This document shows, one piece after another, positions 58,269-64,000 of a DNA stretch of 64,000 bases. The first letter of the stretch is position 1. Every line of letters begins with the position of its first letter. A program made the translations under genes and the position numbers. The notes under the pieces are model-generated. The model was not told the origin of the DNA, did no database searches, and saw only the letters and a list, made by a program, of their open reading frames with translations. The stretch comes from Pseudomonas azerbaijanoccidentalis (lineage in GTDB: Bacteria; Pseudomonadota; Gammaproteobacteria; Pseudomonadales; Pseudomonadaceae): positions 1,302,001-1,366,000 of the forward strand of contig NZ_JAHSTU010000001.1 of the NCBI RefSeq assembly GCF_019145495.1, read 5' to 3'.

Positions 58269-59608
58269 GGTTCGACCCTCGCGATGGTGGGCAAACGATA
58301 ACTGCCATCGAGCACCCCGCCCTTGGGCAGGTACAGGCGCAACAGCAAGTTGAAAGGACCTTCAGGCGTTGGCAGCCAGTTGCTGTGCTGCGCGGGGGCG
58401 TCGGGTTGCAGAATCAGGGTCAGGCCACCATCGGCGTCGTACTGCAAACCTGGGCTGCGATCACCCAGGGCGTAACGCTGGATCGGATTGGCAGCGAGCA
58501 ATTGCGTCTTGCCGTCATACAGCGTCAGCGACCAAAACGCGCTCACCGGCGGCAATTGCCCGGCCGCGAAATGCAATCGATAGGCGTGCCGGCCATCCAG
58601 CAACTGCCCTTGGGCATCGTGCAGCGCCATCGGGTAAACCGCTTCCACCGGGTCGTTGGCGTAGATGTAGCGCCAGGCCACTGCGGCGCGCGTCAGGTCG
58701 TCGTCGCCGAATTTACCGACATTGGTCGGTGAACGCAGCCAGCCTTGTTGCTCCACCGAGATCTGGCTGGACGCCGTGCGCACCTGCTCTCGCCCGGCTT
58801 CGGCACCTTGGGTGATGGCTTCGCTCAGGTCTGCCGGCGCCTGGAATACCGCGCCGGGCGCCACGCCGATGGCCGCAAAGCGCTCAAGTTTTTTCTGTTC
58901 GCGGGTACTCCATTGATGCAATGGCGCCAGCGCGTTGAAGGTGCTGAACAGCGCCTGCGCCGGACCCTGTTTAGTGTCCTGGTAGGTCGGCAGTTGCAAC
59001 GGTTGCAGCGCGGCGGGCGCCACAGAACCGGTGACGCTGGACAGCGATTGCAGGACATAGCCGGACATCAACTGCGCGGCGTCTTTCTGATCCGCCTCAC
59101 CCTTGACCTCGGTGCGCCCGAGCAAAAACACCAGGCGACTGGGTGAACGAATCACCGCGTTGAAACCGCTGGGCACTTTACCCTTCCAGTCCGGCCCGAC
59201 GATCAAGTAGCGCCCGGCCTGATCGCCAGTGGCGCGGGTGCCGATGTAGTCGAGGTTGTCGGTGCGCATGTCGACCAATTGAAAGCTGTAGTAGCGCCCT
59301 TTCACCACCGGCACTTGCAGCACTTGTGGTTCAGCACGCAGGTCGAGCAAGGCCCGGGAATAGAACGTGTCGTTGTTCGGCGACACCACTTTGTTGTCTT
59401 GCGGGCCGAGCAAACGCGGCTCGCTGTAGAGACGGTTGAACGGCAGCTTCGCGGCGATGGCGCTGAGCACTTTGTCGTGCTCGACGGTGGCGTAGGCAAA
59501 TACATAAGCCTCTTGCGCCAGCGCCTTGGCCTGCTGCTGATCGAGGGTTGCCGCGTGAGCGGAGCCCAGGCTTGCGCCCAGGGCCAGAGCGGATATCCAG
59601 TAGCGCAC
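58265..59608 (-). CDS. DUF1254/DUF1214 protein, Sec-type signal
   Basis: A 447-residue paralogue of the downstream gene. The start is GTG at 59608 (MRYWISALALGASLGSAHAA), chosen because AGGAGA lies six bases upstream. The DUF1254 segment (SPNNDTFYSRALLDLRAEPQ) and DUF1214 segment (FWSLTLYDGKTQLLAANPIQ) match in order. Unlike its partner it has a Sec signal, so the two may reach the periplasm by different routes: unfolded here, folded there. Confidence 0.87.
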   Translation of the reverse strand: MRYWISALALGASLGSAHAATLDQQQAKALAQEAYVFAYATVEHDKVLSAIAAKLPFNRLYSEPRLLGPQDNKVVSPNNDTFYSRALLDLRAEPQVLQVPVVKGRYYSFQLVDMRTDNLDYIGTRATGDQAGRYLIVGPDWKGKVPSGFNAVIRSPSRLVFLLGRTEVKGEADQKDAAQLMSGYVLQSLSSVTGSVAPAALQPLQLPTYQDTKQGPAQALFSTFNALAPLHQWSTREQKKLERFAAIGVAPGAVFQAPADLSEAITQGAEAGREQVRTASSQISVEQQGWLRSPTNVGKFGDDDLTRAAVAWRYIYANDPVEAVYPMALHDAQGQLLDGRHAYRLHFAAGQLPPVSAFWSLTLYDGKTQLLAANPIQRYALGDRSPGLQYDADGGLTLILQPDAPAQHSNWLPTPEGPFNLLLRLYLPKGGVLDGSYRLPTIARVEP

Positions 59609-59643
59609 GGTTGATCTCCTAACCAATGTGAAACCGCATTCCT

Positions 59644-59731
59644 TTGTAGGAGCTGCCGCAGGCTGCGATCTTTTGACTTTGATTTTTCAAGATCAAGATC
59701 AAAAGATCGCAGCCTGCGGCAGCTCCTACAG
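59644..59731. repeat. REP inverted repeat
   Basis: TTGTAGGAGCTGCCGCAGGC and the reverse complement across about 30 bp. Between the DUF1329 stop and the DUF1254 start on the same strand. Confidence 0.87.
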
Positions 59732-59757
59732 GGAGTGATGTGTCAGTAATGACTGGG

Positions 59758-61095
59758 TTACTTCGCCCAGCGCCGCAGGTCCGACGGGGTGTAGTCATCG
59801 GTCTTGGCGGCGAAGCCGACGCGCATCGGTTCGGTCTCTTCGTTGGCCAGGCCACCGGCGTAGTAGCGTCCGGAAATCAGGTCATAGGAGGTTTCCAGCA
59901 CGGTGTAGGTGAAGCCGTGGTCGTACTGCTGAATCGCATGCAGTTCACCGCTGCGCCACAGTTCACCGCGGCTGTCGTACTGGTCCGACTGGGCGATCTG
60001 CCAACTGTCCTCATCGACATAGAACCGACGCTTGGCGTAGATGTGACGGGCATCCGGCTTGAGCGTGGCTTCGACCACCCACACCCGATGCTTCTCGTAA
60101 CGGGCCAGATCCTGGTTGACATGGTTGGGCTTGATCACCTCGTCGTACTTGATGTCGCGGCTGCCGATCTTGTAGCTGTTGTACGGGATGTACAGCTCTT
60201 GCTTGCCCACCAGTTTCCAGTCGAAACGGTCCGGCGCACCGTTGTAGCCGTCGATGTTGTCGGCAGTGATCAAGCCATTGCTATAACGGGCGCTGTTGTC
60301 ATAGGCGATCATCGGTGCACGACGCACCCGACGCTGGCCCGGCAGGTATTGCCACGCCGAACGCGGCTCGGCGACCTGGTCGATCGGCTCATGCACCAGC
60401 ACTGCTTCACCGGACAAACGCGCCGGTTCCAGTACACGGCTCTTGAACATGAACAACACGTTGGAACCTGCCTCCAGGCCGCCGACGGTGTCGGCGAAGT
60501 TGATCAGCGACTGGTTGCGCACATAACTGGTGGCGCCGTTTTCACGCACCAGCGCGGCGCTGCTGATGCGCTCGTAACTGCCGCCGCGATAACGGGTCAT
60601 GTGGTTCCACATCACCTCAAGGCCTTCGGTGGGCAGCGGAAACGGAATACCCCGCGCATAGTCGTGCAAGCCGTTGCCGCCGTCGGCCATGCTGGTCTTG
60701 GCGACGTTGTCTCGGCTGGCCGTGAGCACTTCCTTGGGCAGGTTGGCGCTGCGGTGGCTGGGGTAGATGTTCATCTTGTAGCTGTCCGGGAAACGCTTGA
60801 ACAAGGCGACTTGACCCGGGCTGAGAAATTTCTCGTACTGCGCGACGTTCTTCGCCGTGATGGTGAACAACGGTTTTTCGGCGGCATACGGATCGCTGTA
60901 ACCGCCCTTGCTGTCGACTGTACCGGCGTTGGCGGCAAGGCCTCCGGTCCAGGCCGGAATAGTGCCGTCGGCATTGGCCGCCATTTCCGATCCCATGGGT
61001 GTCAGTGTTTTGCCCAGGGCCGCCGAGTCGGTGCCTTTGGCCTGAGCCAGGCCCACGGTGCAGGCCAGGGCCAGCACGCACAATTGCATACGCAT
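59758..61095 (-). CDS. DUF1329 protein, LolB/LppX-like outer-membrane partner
   Basis: A 445-residue exported protein with signal peptide MRMQLCVLALACTVGLAQA. The DUF1329 features are clear: GTIPAWTGGLAANAGTVDSK, RVRRAPMIAYDNSARYSNGL and YVDEDSWQIAQSDQYDSRGE. In Pseudomonads these proteins are encoded with DUF1302 barrels and with steroid, terpene or aromatic-ester degradation genes, where they probably move hydrophobic compounds. It follows the DUF1302 gene by 11 bp. Confidence 0.9.
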   Translation of the reverse strand: MRMQLCVLALACTVGLAQAKGTDSAALGKTLTPMGSEMAANADGTIPAWTGGLAANAGTVDSKGGYSDPYAAEKPLFTITAKNVAQYEKFLSPGQVALFKRFPDSYKMNIYPSHRSANLPKEVLTASRDNVAKTSMADGGNGLHDYARGIPFPLPTEGLEVMWNHMTRYRGGSYERISSAALVRENGATSYVRNQSLINFADTVGGLEAGSNVLFMFKSRVLEPARLSGEAVLVHEPIDQVAEPRSAWQYLPGQRRVRRAPMIAYDNSARYSNGLITADNIDGYNGAPDRFDWKLVGKQELYIPYNSYKIGSRDIKYDEVIKPNHVNQDLARYEKHRVWVVEATLKPDARHIYAKRRFYVDEDSWQIAQSDQYDSRGELWRSGELHAIQQYDHGFTYTVLETSYDLISGRYYAGGLANEETEPMRVGFAAKTDDYTPSDLRRWAK

Positions 61096-61106
61096 AATGG
61101 TTCTCC

Positions 61107-62933
61107 TTAGAAGTCTGCCTTGAAGCTGACGGATGCGAAGTCGCGGTCGTCGAGGGTGCTGTAGTCGTTGGAACCGAAGAAGGCGTTGTAGGCCAGTTCC
61201 ACGCTGTAATCGTTCATGTAGGTGCCGGTCAGGCTGACGCCCATGGCTTGCTGACCTTCCTGGAACGGCCCTTGCGGATCGTAGGAATAACCCTCGACGT
61301 CATGCCGCCAGTTGAGCGCCGGGATCAGGTTGATACCCGGCAGCACATCGCTGTATTCCAGGCTGGCGCGCAGGCGATAACCCCACGACCAATCGGTGGC
61401 GAACCCCTTGTCGGTGCAGTATTGATTGGTCACACCCGACGCCACGGTGTTGCACGGCGTGCCGTTGCGCGTCGAGCTGCGACCGAACGCGGCGTTGCGG
61501 CCCAAGCGCTCGTCGCCCAGATCGTCGATGTGCACCACACCGGCCTCGCCGAACAGGCTCAGGCGCGTAGCCCCCAACACGTTGTCGATGGCTTGCGTCG
61601 CCGATGCCGTCGCCTGCCAGACACCTTTGCGCTCCCACCCGTCGTAACGGTCGCCACGGTTGATGTTGAAACCGGTCGGCAACTGCACCCAGGAACTGCC
61701 CGCCGCCCCGGTAATCACCGCGACGTTGATGTCCGGCGCGTTGATCGCCAACGGCATGTTCGGCCGGTAGCTCACCTCACCGGCCAGCGAGATTCCGGTG
61801 TTGGGCTCGACACCGTTGAGGCTGATGCCGTACAGGCGAATATCTTCGGGAAATGCCGCGGCATACGTCGGCGGCTGAACACCGCCGGGGAACGTACCGC
61901 GCACGGCGGTGTTCTTCGCATCGAGGGTGAAATACGGCAGGCGCGAGTGGTAGTTGATGAAATAAATCGCCGCTTCGGCATCGTTCAGCGCCGGGATCAT
62001 CTGGCGCAAGGCAAAGCCGAACTGACCGTTGTCGGACGGCGATTCGTTACCCCGCGAAGGGGCATACAAACCGCTGGCCTGCATCTGTTGATCGGTCAAC
62101 ACCTGGCTCAGGTACAACGGCCCACAGCCCTTCTGGATCGCATCGCTGCTGGCGAAAAACGTGCCGCAACCATCCAGCACACTGGGCCGCCAGTTGTACT
62201 GGTAGAAGCCTTCGAGGTTGGTGGTGTCCGTCAGGCCGAAGCTGAAGGAGACCATCTCCACCGGCAACTGCCCTTCCTTGATCTCCACGCCCGGGCGGTT
62301 GAACGCCGAGACGTCCAGTGGGTTGATGACGTTGATGCCGTTCTGGATCAGCAGCGACTCGCCCCAGGACAACACCTGGTTGCCGACTTTCACGCTCAAG
62401 GGGTGCTCGGCGATCTGGAAGTCTTTCCAGACGTAAGCGTCGAGCATCTCGAAACCCTTGAACTTGGACAGGTCGTCCCAGCCTGAATCATCGAAATCCT
62501 TGAACCGCCCCTGACGGGTTTCATAGGCGTGGTCGTACCAGTATTTGAAGCGTATGAACGCGCCCTGGCCCTGGCCATCGAGACTGAAATCCGTGAGGCC
62601 CTTGAACACCTGCGAGATGGGATCGCCCTTCTCGAAATTCAGCCGGTTATCGTCGGCACTGACACTGGTGCCATTGGCCTGCACGCCTTGCGCCTGAAAG
62701 GCGTTGGCGCGGGTCATCAGGCTTTTGTCGGGGCCTTGGGTCGACCAGCTACTGCCCAGGCTCAATGTAGTTTTGGTCGACAGGCTCCAGTCTTCGTTGA
62801 TGTCGAACGTGGTCGCACAGGCGGGTCCCGTCAATACGGCAATGATCGCCAGCGCAAGAGGTTGCGGGCGGGTGTGGCCAGGCCGATGCAGTCGTTGGCG
62901 GACTGTGGCGGTGGCCGAGCGTTTTTTTATCAT
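61107..62933 (-). CDS. DUF1302 outer-membrane beta-barrel protein
   Basis: A 608-residue protein with a long signal region (ends near GPACA). Recognisable DUF1302 segments are LSTKTTLSLGSSWSTQGPDK, ADDNRLNFEKGDPISQVFKG, LSVKVGNQVLSWGESLLIQN and the aromatic C-terminus FASVSFKADF expected of a BAM-inserted barrel. Probably a channel for a hydrophobic substrate, acting with the DUF1329 protein. The ATG at 62933 is chosen to start the signal region. It heads the pair; the AraC gene upstream is the likely regulator. Confidence 0.9.
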   Translation of the reverse strand: MIKKRSATATVRQRLHRPGHTRPQPLALAIIAVLTGPACATTFDINEDWSLSTKTTLSLGSSWSTQGPDKSLMTRANAFQAQGVQANGTSVSADDNRLNFEKGDPISQVFKGLTDFSLDGQGQGAFIRFKYWYDHAYETRQGRFKDFDDSGWDDLSKFKGFEMLDAYVWKDFQIAEHPLSVKVGNQVLSWGESLLIQNGINVINPLDVSAFNRPGVEIKEGQLPVEMVSFSFGLTDTTNLEGFYQYNWRPSVLDGCGTFFASSDAIQKGCGPLYLSQVLTDQQMQASGLYAPSRGNESPSDNGQFGFALRQMIPALNDAEAAIYFINYHSRLPYFTLDAKNTAVRGTFPGGVQPPTYAAAFPEDIRLYGISLNGVEPNTGISLAGEVSYRPNMPLAINAPDINVAVITGAAGSSWVQLPTGFNINRGDRYDGWERKGVWQATASATQAIDNVLGATRLSLFGEAGVVHIDDLGDERLGRNAAFGRSSTRNGTPCNTVASGVTNQYCTDKGFATDWSWGYRLRASLEYSDVLPGINLIPALNWRHDVEGYSYDPQGPFQEGQQAMGVSLTGTYMNDYSVELAYNAFFGSNDYSTLDDRDFASVSFKADF

Positions 62934-63085
62934 TATTAGGCTCCGGTCAGGTTTGCTCAGCCTGGTCACGGTGCCTGAGGCGCTTTGATGACACGCAAGC
63001 GATGACTGACAAAAAGCAATCATCCTGGGGTTCTGGGTTGCAGCTTTTTGGTAGCGTACATATCCGTTGCTGCGGTAACGGTCAA

Positions 63086-63925
63086 TTACAGCCCCAACCG
63101 AAACTGCTTCGGCGTAATCCCAAAGTGCTTACGAAACGCCCGAATAAAATTACTCGGCTGCCGATACCCAAGCCGCTCGGCAATCCGCTCGATCGGCTGA
63201 TCCCCCGCCGTCAACCAATGCCGCGCCAACTCCAGACTGTCACTGCGAACATGCTGCGCAGCTTCAACCTGCCAATGCCGCAACATGCTCTGATGCAAAA
63301 ACGGATTAGCCCCCAGCAACGGCTCATCAAGAGTGTCCAGCGCCATCAACAGGCACGGATGCGGACCGCGCGACACCTTGATGCCGACACTGCGCAACCA
63401 CTCGCCAGCCGCCTGCTCCGGCGTCAACGTCACCCCGACAAACACCTCACCCGGCGCCCGCCCCAGCCGTCGGGCGATGTTGCGTACCAGGCTCAATGTC
63501 GCCGCATCCAGACCGAAAAAATGCGGTGCCTGATAAACCCCGCGCAAGTGCAGGCGGGCCTGGCCATCGACCTCTTCCAGATGCGCCTGCACGTAATTGG
63601 TCACACGGGGCAGGTACTCGGTGAAACACGCCAGACTGGCGCGAAGGGTCGCGGCGGAGTCCAGCAAAATGTTCAAGCCTTGCAGGCTGGTAGTCGCCAT
63701 GCCGTTGACCAGTTCACAGCCAAACGTTGCGCCCGCACCCTGTCGCTCGCACTCACTCCACAACTGTTCGACCAGGTGCGCCGGAACGTGCAGCCCCTGC
63801 CCGTCCAGCCACGACAGGCAAATGCCGGCGCGTTCAAGCAATTGATCGCGACACAAACCCGACTGCTGGGCGTGGCTGAGAATGGTGCGGGTGAAGGCGC
63901 TGGAGATGAACGGTTGGCTGGTCAT
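63086..63925 (-). CDS. AraC-family transcriptional regulator
   Basis: A 279-residue regulator with an arabinose-binding-type N-terminal domain (PF12625-like: QQSGLCRDQLLERAGICLSW) and a C-terminal AraC helix-turn-helix (RIAERLGYRQPSNFIRAFRK, then HFGITPKQFRLGL). This subfamily (OruR/ArgR-like AraC) typically activates an adjacent catabolic operon. It lies 152 bp upstream of, and on the same strand as, the DUF1302-DUF1329 pair. Confidence 0.88.
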   Translation of the reverse strand: MTSQPFISSAFTRTILSHAQQSGLCRDQLLERAGICLSWLDGQGLHVPAHLVEQLWSECERQGAGATFGCELVNGMATTSLQGLNILLDSAATLRASLACFTEYLPRVTNYVQAHLEEVDGQARLHLRGVYQAPHFFGLDAATLSLVRNIARRLGRAPGEVFVGVTLTPEQAAGEWLRSVGIKVSRGPHPCLLMALDTLDEPLLGANPFLHQSMLRHWQVEAAQHVRSDSLELARHWLTAGDQPIERIAERLGYRQPSNFIRAFRKHFGITPKQFRLGL

Positions 63926-64000
63926 GGCAAGCTACGACGAGAAGACAGGCGTGTACTTATGCCAGCCCCTGTGATATCGATCCAATGCATTAAAAGTATC

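Overview
The window is about 64 kb of a Pseudomonas chromosome, most likely from the P. fluorescens group. The evidence is high-GC coding with typical Pseudomonas gene content (FtrA, YcaC, CobF, HglS, SdsA-like and DUF1302/DUF1329 proteins) and many intergenic REP-type inverted repeats. It carries no rRNA, tRNA, CRISPR array, transposase or prophage that I can see.

Left flank (1-5.3 kb): a secreted hypothetical protein, an exported esterase, an AstE-like zinc deacylase beside a cationic amino-acid binding protein, and a rhodanese divergent from the GlxA-type regulator ftrA.

Manganese-oxidase island (5.3-30.4 kb): this is the dominant feature. A minus-strand operon starts with a 1950-residue multicopper oxidase recognised as MnxG. 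It continues with a YVTN beta-propeller protein, two SCO-type copper chaperones, a cytochrome c fused to a periplasmic binding protein, and a parvulin. A second minus-strand operon of thirteen closely packed genes encodes a response regulator, a GspE ATPase, PilM/N/O/P-like proteins, a secretin, three pseudopilins, and the curli export proteins CsgE, CsgF and CsgG. GspG and GspF, which complete the secretion machine, lie on the opposite strand with a lytic transglycosylase and a glycine-rich secreted protein with Asp/His repeats. Both minus-strand operons have a GG-N10-GC sigma-54 promoter, and upstream of each is a nearly identical CCCCA-N4-TGGGG palindrome. A third sigma-54 promoter and related sites lie at the transglycosylase/gspG divergence. 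The island therefore looks like one regulon that makes, metallates and exports a giant metal oxidase.

Middle (30.5-36.2 kb): a LysR regulator, YcaC hydrolase, YtcJ-like amidohydrolase, a membrane-anchored ABM protein, cobF and a histidine phosphatase.

Peptide cassette (36.5-40.9 kb): an orphan pair of arginine N-succinyltransferase subunits (AruF/AruG-like), followed by an AT-richer segment. That segment holds two homologous 55- and 58-residue peptides flanking two unrecognised proteins, one HEAT-like and one cupin-like, and closes with a clear terminator. I do not recognise this system; it is the best candidate for an undescribed peptide pathway.

Right part (41-64 kb): oxaloacetate decarboxylase, a MASE2-GGDEF cyclase, a flavin monooxygenase with an alpha/beta hydrolase, HglS, a PfpI-like protein, an orphan hcp with its own sigma-54-like promoter and terminator, small hypothetical genes, an AttH-type ABC export operon, an SdsA-like alkylsulfatase, two DUF1254 proteins, and a DUF1329/DUF1302 pair with an AraC regulator. 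No experiment or database search was possible; assignments rest on sequence motifs and remembered family features.
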